From Pleodorina starrii (Eukaryota; Chlorophyta; Chlorophyceae; Chlamydomonadales; Volvocaceae): DNA of 64,000 nucleotides. The stretch spans positions 615,001 to 679,000 of the forward strand of contig BRXU01000046.1 of assembly GCA_030267565.1 (NCBI GenBank). The letters run 5' to 3'. The stretch's first letter is position 1. Each line of letters opens with the position of its first letter. The translations under genes were made by a program, and so were the position numbers. The notes beneath the pieces were generated by a model. It did no database searches, was not told the DNA's origin, and worked only from the letters and a program-made list of their open reading frames with translations. This document shows, piece after piece, positions 1 to 15,550 of this stretch.

Positions 1-771
1 TATTGGGAAATGTACTATCTGTTTATTGATTGAGGCAGGCGCGGCCAGGGCAAAACGCCCGGTAGCAGTTACCGTGCGCTCCAACGAGGTGCGACGCTAA
101 CCAATATACACCATGTCGCATCTAAACAAATAAATATATATTTATAAAGAAAAACTTGCTTCTTACAAGGATTGTTCTCAACATTTGAGGGCTCATTGTG
201 GATGTGGCTGGCGGGTCGCGTCGGAGGGCCTCGAGTGCCTTGAGGTTCTGTCTTGGGATCGGGCAATCCAAGGTTGACCCTGCCAGCCACAACCTTGCAG
301 CCTTCAACAGCTACGTCCAGCTTCGGATGAAAGGTGTAACGCTCAAGGCGAGCACGAGTACCAACGGCCGCCCGGCCGCATAGGTTCACATGGTTTCACA
401 TATGCACGCCAGTGCACACAATTTTCAGTTCCAATTCTGTGCGCTGTACTCGTTACCTGCTGCCAACCCGTGCCTACTCAAAACCTTACCAGCAAAACCA
501 ACCCCCGACAGTTTCACCGGCGTCCCTCGAGGGACTTTTTGGAACATCTTATACCATTATTTCTGGTACACCTCACATCCATTCAGCTGACACTGGGGCC
601 ACGCGGTCGAGAGCTTAGACCGCTGAGTGAGTGTGAGTGTTGTGAGTCCTTGTCCGCGCAGCTCGTACTTTCGTCCAGAGCCCTGTCTCTCAAACTGGAA
701 AGGTGCTCAAAGTGGCCATGTGCGAATTTACAGCGAAAGAGCATGCGTAGCTGGTGGTAATTGCAAAAGAT
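1..771. other. No supported gene (flank of tRNA-Leu)
   Basis: I see no gene I can support here. Short open frames exist on both strands (for example 69-389 minus), but none has a recognisable domain or flanking splice signals that extend it. The minus-strand frame at about 200-380 could be a fragment of a terminal exon of a gene lying to the left, but that is only a possibility. The stretch 120-180 is AT-richer than its surroundings. Confidence 0.5.
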
Positions 772-869
772 TGACAGAAGCAGGGTTCGAACCTGCGCCC
801 TTTCGGATCGCGGAGTTTAGCGGATGATGTCCTAAACACGACGCCTTAGACCACTCGGCCATTCTGCCA
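772..869 (-). tRNA. tRNA-Leu (anticodon UAG) with 17-nt intron
   Basis: Read on the minus strand, the gene folds as a cloverleaf. The 7-bp acceptor stem has ends TGGCAGA and TCTGTCA with one G-T wobble. The D-arm is of the long class II type (GGCCGAGTGG), and a T-arm carries GGTTCGAACCC. The anticodon stem TCGTG/CGCGA encloses TTTAGG, placing UAG at 834-832. A 17-nt intron (830-814) follows position 37 and contains CTAAA, which can pair with the anticodon as is usual for nuclear pre-tRNA introns. The variable arm TCCGAAAGGGC fits leucine. A TTTT run just past the 3' end (plus-strand aaaa before 772) fits Pol III termination. CCA is not encoded. Confidence 0.92.
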
Positions 870-1738
870 GATTCGCAGGAAAGGAGGTGCACAATGTGTT
901 AATTAGCAAGTACTAAACATAATTTTGTGTACGGCTACCAGGTGCGCAGCTCCGCAGTTCTCTGGCACGCATGTGCATTCTTCACGTTTCTGGCGCCTGG
1001 GACCGCAAGCATATTAGGGTCTCTTGCTTCCTCGCGCGTCTTGCGGGAGATGTGCTGTGCCCTTCCATTTGACGGACCCGGCCCTGGGACTAGGGGAGCT
1101 GATATCGTGATATGTGCTTCGGAGCAGCAGCACCTCAGCAGGGCAGGGACAAGGCGTGGCGCTTTCGAGTCCCCATGTACCGGTAACATGATCCTTGATC
1201 CATTTCATTTCACTGCGACATTTGAGACAAGGACTTGGTGCAGGGGGCCCTCAGTGCTGCCCTGCGCGCGCCCCATCCGGAATGTGATGCCGACAAGAGG
1301 CACCGAGCACCGGTCGCCGGTAGGTGGTGGCGGTGCATGCCTGACCGCGCGCGGGCGCAGGACTGTTGACGTGGGGAGGGCGGAAGGTGGTGGGCGTCGT
1401 CGACAAGGCGGTGCGCGTTCCGTTCACAGAGGACGGCAGCGCCAGCCACCGTCATCGCGCGCGGTCAAGTCGGGTCGGGTCGAGTCGGGTCGGTCCACAG
1501 GGAAGGCACCCACCCGGCCAGGGACCTCGGGCCCACCTCAATGGGCTGAACCGGGTGGAGTTGAGCATCGGATGGACCGACCGACCGACAGACAGACAGA
1601 CCGCAGGCCGTTTGACTGATCGCTGTCATGCGCACGTCCCCAGCATGACTGACTGCTACTTGGCAAGGGCCGCATCCGCCCTGCTCGAGGCGCGGTCGGC
1701 CATGTGGGTCATGTGCCGCCGGCCGCCAATCATGGCGC
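870..1738. other. Probable 3' UTR/intergenic DNA downstream of the kinase gene
   Basis: This lies between the kinase stop codon (minus strand, 1739) and the tRNA. No coding exon is supported. Open frames on both strands in 930-1620 look like effects of GC-rich composition. I found no TGTAA poly(A) signal on the minus strand in this interval (no TTACA on plus); the nearest is at 728-732, beyond the tRNA. The kinase 3' end is therefore unresolved. A short run of GACC/GACA direct repeats lies at about 1573-1600. Confidence 0.45.
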
Positions 1739-7284
<5,546 letters not shown>

Positions 7285-7787
7285 GGTACGTGCTGCGAAA
7301 TGGCAAATACGAAAATTGTGCAATAGGAAGTATTGAGCTCTGCAAGGTTCCTTGTGCAAGCATATGGATCATTCGGAACCGCCGTACATCTTTCCCTTCT
7401 GTGCTTCTGAGAAATGTTTGCCGGGCTCTTGCCTGGAGAGTGCTGTTTTGTTTTGTATATATCCTGCGACGCCCTTTCACATTTTAATCGTTGCCCAAAC
7501 CAAGCTCCAGTGTACGCTGTGTTGCCGAAACGTTGATAAACCCTTTTCTTCAGCAGCTCAAACCTGCTCTGACCATCTTAAGGTTTTTACCTGTTACATT
7601 TTGACAGAACAACGCCAAAACTTTTGAACTTGCGGACAGCGACAGCCTCCATTTCGATGAGTTCGATGCCTTTTAATTCCACAACGCATAATTCTGTACA
7701 GTTAACATAAAAATTCTAGACGGTTAACATAGGAAAAAAGTGTCTGTAAGAAGAAGGCGTCTCTAGAGGCAGCGTCGACAAGGTCCC
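7285..7787. promoter_or_regulatory. Shared intergenic region between divergent kinase and RING genes
   Basis: About 500 bp separates the kinase ATG (minus, 7284) from the RING-gene ATG (plus, 7788), so it must hold both 5' UTRs and both core promoters. It is AT-richer than the flanking genes. I see no unambiguous TATA box or named motif, so the promoter assignment rests on geometry alone. Confidence 0.5.
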
Positions 7788-10700
7788 ATGGACCGCGCCG
7801 CGAAGCTGCAGGAGATTCGCGAGCGGTGAGGCCGAGCACATCCCCCCCATTGCCTGCACAAAGTGGAATCGCTTTGTCCTGTCAAGCAGGGAGCCCACCA
7901 GCGCGATGGCCATGGCGCGTTTGGCACGCCATGCCGCCCAAAACATGTTACTTGCGGGGCCCGCGCCTGTAGTGTCACGCCACAATCGCCAATCCCCTAC
8001 ATGCCCACAGCCAGAATCGCTGGCTCAGAGAGAGGCAGGCGGAGCTGGACCGGCGGCATGTGGTTGCGGAGCTGCAACAACAGCAGCACAGCAGTAGTCC
8101 GCAGCCACAGCAGCGTCGAAGTAAGAGCGCGGCCGTTATCGCCACTGTCTGCTACTAGCAATCACTGAGCTGTTTATTATATGATGCCCAGCGAGCGGTG
8201 TACCCTGCCAATCCGCAACAATCCACCCATGCCGCTTCACACAAATCTCTTGTACTGTCGTATCGCTGCCCTTGGCATCCATGGCTCCGTGCCCGCCCGC
8301 CCGCAGCCACCGGCGCGGCTCCGCCGTCCGCAGCCACCGCTAATGGCGGCGGTGCATCATCATCATCCGGCCTCACGCTGCCACCGCTGACGGCATCTTC
8401 CGGATCATCTTTCTCAACCTCCGCCGCTGGCAATGTCGGCGGCGGTGGCGGCGTCATGGGGGGCTCTATGGCGGGCGTGCTCCCCTCCACGTTGGGGGGC
8501 GTGGGCGGTGTGAAGCCGGAGGAGGTCATCGATCGCCTCACGGAGCGAATCACGGACCGCCTCCGCAACGAACTCAAGGTGGAGCTGCAGGTACGACATA
8601 TTGTCGTACAGTACGACAGTACGGATGTGGGCGCTGGGGGCAGAGGGATTCGCCCTTGCGTGCGAGTGGGGGCTCGATGGATGGGGTGGGGCGGCAAGAG
8701 GTCGAGGCCCCGGGGGAATGTGGCGAGTGGGAGACTAACGGCGTTGCCGGTGGTGGGATGGGTGGCTACGCACCAGCGTAAACCAGCCTCTCGGGTCCGT
8801 TAGGCTGTCCTCGAACGGGAAGGAATGGGGGGCGCCAGAGCGGGCCAAGGGGCCTTCACCTCTGGCGCCTGCGATGCGCATGCTCATGCCACGCCTCACC
8901 TCACCTGTCACCTCCCCCCCGCCTCCCTAACATTGTCCCCGCGGCCCCTTTCGCTGCTCCTTTACCTACCCCACCTCAATTCGCACCCCTTTTTAAAGTA
9001 GCTTCGCATCGCGCACCAAACGAACCCTGCCCCCTTTCTTCGCCCTGCCGTCGTCGTAACCTTGACCGTCAACCTCAACCTCAAACTTCCTCCCCCCGTT
9101 CACGGGTTCCGGCCTATACGTGGATAACCCCCCCTCCCGCAGCGCGAGAGCGAGAGTCTGGCCGCTCAGCAGGGCGCTCTGGACACCTTTCTGGTGAAGG
9201 AGCTGGAGAGCCAGAACACGTGCCCCATATGTTACGAGCTGATGGTGCCGCCGCAGCACGCGCCCGTGATGCTCTTCCCCTGCGGTGAGAGCTGGGAGCA
9301 GGGCCGGTAGTAGTGCTTTCTACCCTGAATTCTACCCCACTCCCCCCCCACTCTGCGGTGAGAGCCGGGGGGCAGGGCCGGAGCTCGGCTCGGCTGTGCA
9401 TTCGTGCGCGGCAGTCCGTTGAGGTCGCTGGCGAAGAGCACCTCAAGTCGCGAAACGTTGGAAGCGCATCCCTCCCGCGGCCGGTCCCTGCACCGGCCCC
9501 GGCCTGCTGGCCCCGGCCCGGCCCTGCCCCCCCAAACAACGCACGTGCCTGCCTGCCCGCCTGCCTGCCTGCCTACCTGCCTACTTGCCTGCCTGTCTAC
9601 GTACCTGCCTGAACGGTCGGTCTGTCTGTCGTTGGGTGGATTTCTCTCAGGTCACAGCTTCTGCGGTCGTTGTCTGGACCAGCACATCGACCGCAACAAG
9701 AAGACGCAGTGCCCCGTTTGCAGGAAGAAGATCGAGTCCAGGGTGGGTGGCTGGGGTGGCTGGCTGGCTGGGTGGGTGGGCGAGTTTAAGTTGGGGTTGG
9801 GGTCGGGGTGAAGGGTTGCGGGCGTCATTCATTCATTCATTCATTCATTCATTCATTCATTCATTCATTCATTGGCCGCTGAGCCGCCGCCACGGCCGCG
9901 GCACTCCACCAATACACCCCGCAACAGCAGCAGCAACAGCAGCGGCAGCAGGGGGGCCCTCCCACATTCGTCGGGCCCCGTGACGCGACTTCTTTCCGCG
10001 CCACCTGCCCGCCCCCATCCTCCCATCCCCGCCGGCACGAAAGAAGCCCTCCTGATGCACCCCCACCCCCACCCCGTAACTCCCTCCAAACTCCAACCCA
10101 ACCCAGCCCTCGACCTCCTCTTTCCAGCCTGCCGGCTCTTGTCAGCCTGCCTGCTCCAGATCGGAACATCTCAGGGCTCACCCCTCCCCCATCTAACGCC
10201 GTAATTGTCCCCCATCTATGGTAACGCCGTAAATGGTAAACCCAGCACACCCCCACCCACGCCCGCGCCCCGCTCCCCGCTCCCCGTCCACCCCCCAACC
10301 CCACCAGGCCCCCAACTACAGTTTGCAGCAGCTGATTCAGCAGGTGGTGGCTAAGAAGGAGGCCTCAGGGCGGGGGGGCCCGCTGGGGTCGCCCAGCTCA
10401 CCGGGGCGACGCGGGCTGATGGAGGGCGGCCCCGGAGGAGCGGGCGCAGCGGAGGGACTGGACGGATTGGAGCCGGGCAGCAATGCGGACAGGTGTGTGC
10501 GTGCGTGCGTGCGTGCGGGGGAATGTGCGCGGGCGTTGAAGGCGTGGGGAATGTAAAGAGAATTCCGCAGCGGAGGGGACGGCGTGGGGACGTGGGGGGG
10601 GGCGTAACCGCAAAGGGGTCGACTCAATGCGTGGCGCGGTGCCATGTCAACAGCAAGAACAACAACGACAGGAGGCGCGGCACGGCATGGCGTGACCTGG

Positions 10701-12891
10701 CACACGGACATGATTTCGGCGTGTTAGCGCGTGTTTGTGTGTTTGTGTGTGTGTCTGCGCGTTGGAGGGTGCGCTCGTGGCTTTCCGGTAGAGGGAAGGG
10801 GGGCGCGCGGGCGCCCCCACCCCGCGCGGACGGCGTGTGTGTGTGCATGTGTGTGCGCTTGCTAATACGAGTGTGCGCTTACAAATCCACCCCCTGCCCA
10901 CGACACGAACCCGCGTGCCTCCACCACACACACACAGCCGGGAGCGGGGCGCACTCAGCCGCGGCCCCCCGCCCCCCCATGGCCCGCTTGACTCATGACG
11001 CCACCAACCACCCATGACCCGTTCTCTGTCCCGCCCGCCCATGGCTTCCGCGCCTCACCGCATCCGGTGTTGCCGTCGCGCCGCCGCCGCCGCGCGGCTT
11101 GCTTCGGGCGTTGCGGCTGCTGCGCGGTGCGGTACGGCGCTGTCGACCTGTGTCGTACTTGCAGGGTACGGCGGCAGTACGAGCGCGCCGCTACTCGCAT
11201 GCGGGTGCTGCGTAACGAGCTGGCGGACACGGCGGTTGAGGAGGAGGCGCTGGGGGGCAAGGTGGCGGCGGCGGCGGCGGTGGTGGGGCACCTGCAGGAG
11301 GAGGAGGCGGTGGTGCTCAGGAGGTACGGAGGGGAAGGGCGGGAGTAAGGGCGGGAGTAAGGGCGGGAGGGAGGGAGGGAGGGAGGGAGGGAGGGAGGGA
11401 GGGAGGGAGGGAGGGAGGGAGGGAGGGAGGGAGGGAGGGAGGGAGGGAGGGAGGGAGGGAGGGAGGGAGGGAGGGAGGGAGGGAGGAAGGGCGGGGAGGA
11501 AGGGCGGGAGGAAGGGGGGGGAGGAAGGGCGGGAGGGAGGGAGGAAGGGAGGGAGGGAGGGAGGGAGGGAGGGAGGGAGGGAGGGAGGGAGGGAGGGAGG
11601 GAGGGAGGGAGGGAGGGAGGGAGGGAGGGAGGGAGGGAGGGAGGGAGGGAGGGAGGGAGGGAGGGAGGGAGGGAGGGAGGGAGGGAGGGAGGGAGGGAGG
11701 GAGGGAGGGCGGGAGGGAGGGAGGGAGGGAGGGAGGGAGGGAGGGAGGGAGGGCGGGAGGAAGGGCGAGAGCTAGGGAGGGAGGGAGGGAGGGCGTTGTC
11801 GTGGTGAAGGAGCTGCATGTCCGCACAGGACCTGTGTTCCAGGAGTGCGTGCTGCTGCGTGTCCGCAATGGCGTTGGTGCGTGCCGTGTGTTGTTGTTGG
11901 TGTCGTTTTGTGTTTTTATGGTGGGCTCCGGAACCACCCCCAGTGCGTGTGTGCATGCGGTGTCGGGGCTTGGAAGGGTGCGGTGGCAGACGTCGTGGTG
12001 GTGGAGACATCGTAAGGAAGAGCAGCAAGGCAACATGTGCGGCAAAAGCAAGCCGTGTGTATACGTGTGCGTACGTCGTATGTGTGTATGCGTGATCATG
12101 CATGTGTACCAATAACGTCTGCTTCTCTGCTCCCCACACCCAACCTTCACTCCCACCTTACTGCCTCCTCCCGCTCCCATTCCTGCCGGGCCCCACTCCC
12201 GGCGGCCCCCCGGCGGCCCCCTGGCGGCCACCCTGCGCTGCCCTGCGCTGCCCTGCGCTGCCCTGCGATGCCCTGCGATGCCCTGCGATGCCCTGCGATG
12301 CGACGCCCCACGTGGCAGGCTTGCCGCCGTGCAAGCCGAGCTGGATCTGGTTCGTGAGCAGCTTGGGGTGCAGGGCTCCAAGGTGACGGACCTGGCCCGG
12401 CAGGCGGAGGCGGTGAGGCAGCGCAGGGAGCTGCTGCAGGTGGGTGGTGGGTGGTGGGTGGTGGGTGGTGGGTGGTGGGTGGTGGGTGGTGGGTGGTGGG
12501 TGGTGGGTGATGGGGTAATACGGGGTAATGAAGGAGGCTTTCCTCTCCGTATGTCTGTCAGTCAGCCACTCAGCAAACTACCGTACCCATTCAGACAGAG
12601 TCTTTCCACCTTCCTGTAACCCCTCCCCCATTTCGCCACCATTTCGCGCTGATGCACCCTTTGCACTCACACGACCCCACCCCCCTCCCCCCCTCTGCTG
12701 TTTGCAAGCTTACCTCGCTGTTCTTCTGCAGACGCGACGGCTTCCTTCTCTTGCTTTTTCCGTTCACGGGCTCCGGCCTATACGTGGATAACCCTCCCCC
12801 GCCACTACCACAGGCCACGCTGGGCCCCTTGGAGCAGGAGGTTGAGAAGCTGGAGGTCCTCATGGCGGGAGTCATGGAGATGGGGCAGTAG
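7788..12891 (+). CDS. C3HC4 RING-finger protein with coiled-coil C-terminus (9 exons)
   Basis: Probable E3 ubiquitin ligase or RING scaffold; substrate unknown. Exons: 7788-7825, 8011-8120, 8307-8590, 9143-9284, 9651-9742, 10308-10492, 11165-11323, 12319-12439, 12814-12891. All introns are GT-AG and phases close to 402 codons plus TAG. Order of features: a charged Gln-rich helix (about residues 1-50, with AELQQQQ); a Ser/Gly-rich linker; KPEEVIDRLTERITDRL; then the RING, CPICYEL...PCGHSFCGRCLDQH...CPVCRKK (about residues 170-215), split across exons 4 and 5 with all eight metal ligands present. After it come NYSLQQLIQQVVAKKE, a low-complexity Gly/Pro segment, and heptad-rich helices in exons 7-9 (RQYERAATRMRVLRNELA, LAAVQAELDLVREQL, EQEVEKLEVL). 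No signal peptide or membrane segment is seen. I do not recognise a named orthologue. Confidence 0.88.
9111..9130 (+). repeat. Dispersed intronic repeat, copy 2, abutting a 3' splice site
   Basis: Same core as at 2819-2838. With copy 3 it shares a longer block beginning CCGTTCACGGG (about 35 bp in all, one mismatch). The repeat ends 12 nt before the AG of RING-gene intron 3 (8591-9142). It therefore supplies the sequence just upstream of the pyrimidine tract. Confidence 0.8.
9829..9872. repeat. (ATTC)n microsatellite in RING-gene intron 5
   Basis: About eleven tandem ATTC units in the intron 9743-10307. Confidence 0.9.
11336..11796. repeat. (GGGA)n purine tract in RING-gene intron 7
   Basis: About 460 bp of nearly uninterrupted GGGA/GGAG units, with a few GGGC and GGAA variants near 11340-11360, 11485-11545 and 11707-11768. 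It occupies almost half of the 995-bp intron 11324-12318. The strand asymmetry (pure purine on plus) makes it triplex- and quadruplex-prone, and it reads open in several frames without being coding. Confidence 0.92.
12236..12300. repeat. (CCCTGCGMTG)n minisatellite in RING-gene intron 7
   Basis: Tandem 10-bp units CCCTGCGCTG then CCCTGCGATG, just upstream of the exon 8 acceptor. Confidence 0.8.
12440..12512. repeat. (GGTGGGT)n repeat at the start of RING-gene intron 8
   Basis: About ten tandem 7-bp units begin at the 5' splice site itself (CTGCAG|GTGGGT). Many GT dinucleotides therefore compete in principle as donors. The donor after CAG at 12439 is the one that keeps the frame. Confidence 0.85.
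12775..12794 (+). repeat. Dispersed intronic repeat, copy 3, near a 3' splice site
   Basis: Same core as at 9111-9130, in RING-gene intron 8 (12440-12813) with the AG 19 nt downstream. All three copies are sense-oriented in their host introns. Confidence 0.8.
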
Positions 12892-12918
12892 CGGTAGCGG
12901 TAGCGGTAGCGGTAGCAG
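12889..12918. repeat. (TAGCGG)n hexamer repeat beginning at the RING stop codon
   Basis: Tandem TAGCGG units begin with the TAG stop of the RING gene and extend into its 3' UTR; one unit near 12913 is TAGCAG. Confidence 0.75.
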
Positions 12919-13749
12919 TAGCGGTGGCTGGGCTGGTGACGGTGGTGCTGCCGTGACCGGGGTGGTGGTGGTGCGGCAATGGCGAGAGGTCGCTGGGGGT
13001 CGCTGGGGGTCGCTGGGGGGGGCATGAAGCAGCACGGCAGCAGCGGAACAAGGGCGCGGAGAGGAAAGGGGGGAGCCGGGGTTGGCAGCCGGGGCACGCC
13101 CGGAAGCACCGCGTCTAGGATGAGTGGGGGGAGGTGCGCATGCGGCCAGGGGCGGGAAGCGGGTGCGCGGAGTGCGGGCGAGGGGCGACAGCGCACCTGG
13201 GCTCATGGGCGGACGGGGTCGGGCTAGAGAATGAATGCGAATGATCGGTGCGACTCTGCGCCGGTTTCTGAAAGCAGGGTGGAGGGGGGTGTGCCGATAT
13301 GGCGGTATGTTTAGTGTGGGACCATCAGAAGCAGCAGAAGCAGCCGCAGCTGGTCGGAAGCAAAGGGGAGAGGTGGGGTGACCGAGGTTGAGCACCGGTA
13401 ACTCTTTTAGCGGTCAGGTCAGGTCAGGTCAGGTCAAGTGAGGACCAGGTCGGGTTTGGGTTCGAGCGCTGCATAAGCGCGGACATCTGCTGCAGATCAA
13501 GCAGGCAGGCAGCGGCAGACCTTAACTTATATCGGCTCAAAAAGGGTCGGCTCCAGAACCATCGGCTGCCGAAGGGTCGGCTCCTTCCAAGCCCTCTGAA
13601 GGCTTTCAGAACATAAGCGAAGGACATAGGGACCGGAAGGCCTTCTGAGGGCCCGGAGGGCCTTCGTAGGGCCCGTGTAACGTATGGCAAAGGCACTAAT
13701 TGACATTTCCGGGTATTTCCCAGACGTTACAGCCGGGAAGCCGCCGAGG
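12892..13749 (+). other. RING-gene 3' UTR and unique DNA before the minisatellite
   Basis: No further gene is supported. A TGTAA sequence at 13676-13680, 785 nt after the stop, matches the usual volvocalean poly(A) signal and is the best candidate 3' end. A short (GGTCA)n run lies at 13415-13437. From about 13540 the DNA becomes rich in GGCCTTC/GGGCCC and grades into the 10-bp minisatellite. Confidence 0.5.
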
Positions 13750-15428
13750 GCCCCCGGATGCCCCCTGCGACCCAGAAGGCCCCCGAAGGCCCCCGAAGGC
13801 CCCCGAAGGCCCCCGCAGGCTCCCGCAGGCCCCCGGAGGCCCCCCGAGGCCCCCGAGGGCCCCCGAAGGCCCCCGAAGGCCCCCAAAGGCCCCCGGAGGT
13901 CCCCGGAGGCCCCCGGAGGCCCCCGAAGGCCCCCGAAGGCCCCCGGAGGCCCCCGAAGGCCCCCGAAGGCCCCCGAAGGCCCCCAAAGGCCCCCGAAGGC
14001 CCCCGGAGGCCCCCGAAGGCCCCCGAAGGCCCCCAAAGGCCCCCAAAGGCCCCCGGAGGCCCCCGAAGGCCCCCGGAGGCCCCCGGAGGCCCCCGGAGGC
14101 CCCCGAAGGCCCCCGAAGGCCCCCGGAGGCCCCCGGAGGCCCCCGGAGGCCCCCGCAGGCCCCCGCAGGCCCCCGAAGGCCCCCGGAGGCCCCCGAAGGC
14201 CCCGGAAGGCCCCCGAAGGCCCCCGAAGGCCCCCGAAGGCCCCCAAAGGCCCCCGGAGGCCCCGGAGGCCCCCGAAGGCCCCCGAAGGCCCCCGAAGGCC
14301 TCCGGAGGCCCCCGGAGGCCCCCGGAGGCCCCCGAAGGCCCCGGAAGGCCCCCGAAGGCCCCCGAAGGCCCCCGAAGGCCCCCAAAGGCCCCCGGAGGCC
14401 CCGGAGGCCCCCGAAGGCTCCCGGAGGCCCCCGAAGGCCCCCGAAGGCCCCCGAAGGCCTCCGGAGGCCCCCGGAGGCCCCCGACGGCCCCTGGAGGCCC
14501 CCGAAGGCCCCCGAAGGCCCCCGAAGGCCCCCGAAGGCCCCCGAAGGCCCCCGGAGGCCCTTGGAGTCCCCCGAAGGCCCCCGGAGGGCCCCCAAGGCCC
14601 CCGCAGGCCCCCGAAGGCCCCCGGATGCCCCCGAGGGCCCCCGGAGGCCCTCGAAGGCCCCCCAAGGCCCCCGGAGGCCCCCGAAGGCCCCCGATGGCCC
14701 CCGAAGGCCCCCGAAGGCCCCCGGAGGCCCCCGGAGGCCCCCGAAGGACCCCAAAGGCCCCCGAAGGCCCCCGGATGTTCCCGCAGGACCCCGCAGGCTC
14801 CCGCAGGCCCCCAAAGGCCCCCGAAGGTTCCCGCAGGCCCCCGGAGGCCCCCGAAGGCCCCGCCAGGCCCCCGGAGGCCCCCGAAGGCCCCCGGATGTTC
14901 CCGCAGGCCCCCGCAGGCCCCCGGAGGCCCCCGAAGGCCCCCGGAGGCCCCCGAAGGCCCCCGAAGGCCCCTGAAGGCCCCCGGAGGCCCCCGAAGGCCC
15001 CCGGAGGCCCCCGAAGGCCCCCGAAGGCCCCCGAAGGCCCCCGAAGGCCCCCGAAGGCCCCCGAAGGCCCCCAAAGGCCAACGAAGGTCCCCGGAGGCCC
15101 CCGGAGGCCCCCGCAGGCCCCCGAAGGCCCCCGGAGGCCCCCGACGGCCCCCGAAGGCCCCCGAAGGCCCCCGACGGCCCCCGAAGGCCCCCGCAGGCCC
15201 CCGAAGGCCCCCGGAGGCCCCCGAAGGCCCCCAAAGGCCCCCGAAGGCCCCCGAAGGCCCCCGAAGGCCCCCGACGGCCCCCGACGGCCCCCGACGGCCC
15301 CCAAAGGCCCCCGAAGGCCCCCGGAGGCCCCCGAAGGCCCCCGAAGGCCCCCAAAGGCCCCCAAAGGCCCCCGGAGGCCCCCGAAGGCCCCCGGAGGCCC
15401 CCGACAGGCCCCCGAAGGCCCCCGGAGG
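13750..15428. repeat. 10-bp minisatellite array (CCCCCGAAGG), left arm
   Basis: Period 10, consensus CCCCCGAAGG, with common variants CCCCCGGAGG, CCCCCGCAGG, CCCCCGACGG and CCCCCAAAGG and rare 9- or 11-bp units. Neither strand contains stop codons in the consensus, so frames of 400-640 codons appear on both strands (Pro/Arg-rich on plus, Gly/Arg-rich on minus). These are not genes. Blocks such as CCCTTGGAGTCCCCCGAAGG followed by CCCCCGGAGGGCCCCCAAGG recur near 14558, 38281, 38701 and 41145, so variants are organised in higher-order units shared with the arrays beyond 37829. Confidence 0.97.
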
Positions 15429-15550
15429 AATAATAATAATAATATTACGCCGGGCCAAAACCCTGGCGTGGTTTATGGGGGCGGGTGCGATGAGGCTCGA
15501 CTAGGAGCCTGTACGCCGCCACCACCAGGGGAGCTCCACAAAAAACAACC
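15429..15550 (-). other. Dualen LINE 3' UTR and (ATT)n tail
   Basis: About 120 nt follow the stop codon. Read on minus, the end is a stem ACGCC...GGCGT (plus 15447-15469) and then AATATTATTATT. The same stem-loop and AATA end occur in the SINE at 19517-19545. Confidence 0.75.

Noticed and set aside
69..389. Minus-strand 106-codon frame at the left edge
   Set aside because: No domain, no clear splice sites and no overlap with the tRNA or kinase models; kept only as a possible terminal-exon fragment.
927..1619. Plus-strand 230-codon frame
   Set aside because: Arg/Gly-rich translation of GC-rich DNA downstream of the kinase; no motif, and overlapped by equally long antisense frames.
11014..12381. 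Ser/Leu/Pro-repeat and Gly/Arg/Glu-repeat frames
   Set aside because: They are the (GGGA)n intron tract of the RING gene read in several frames.
13527..15504. Open frames of 400-640 codons on both strands (Pro/Arg-rich and Gly/Arg-rich, collagen-like)
   Set aside because: They are translations of a stop-free 10-bp tandem repeat, open on both strands, with no unique coding sequence.
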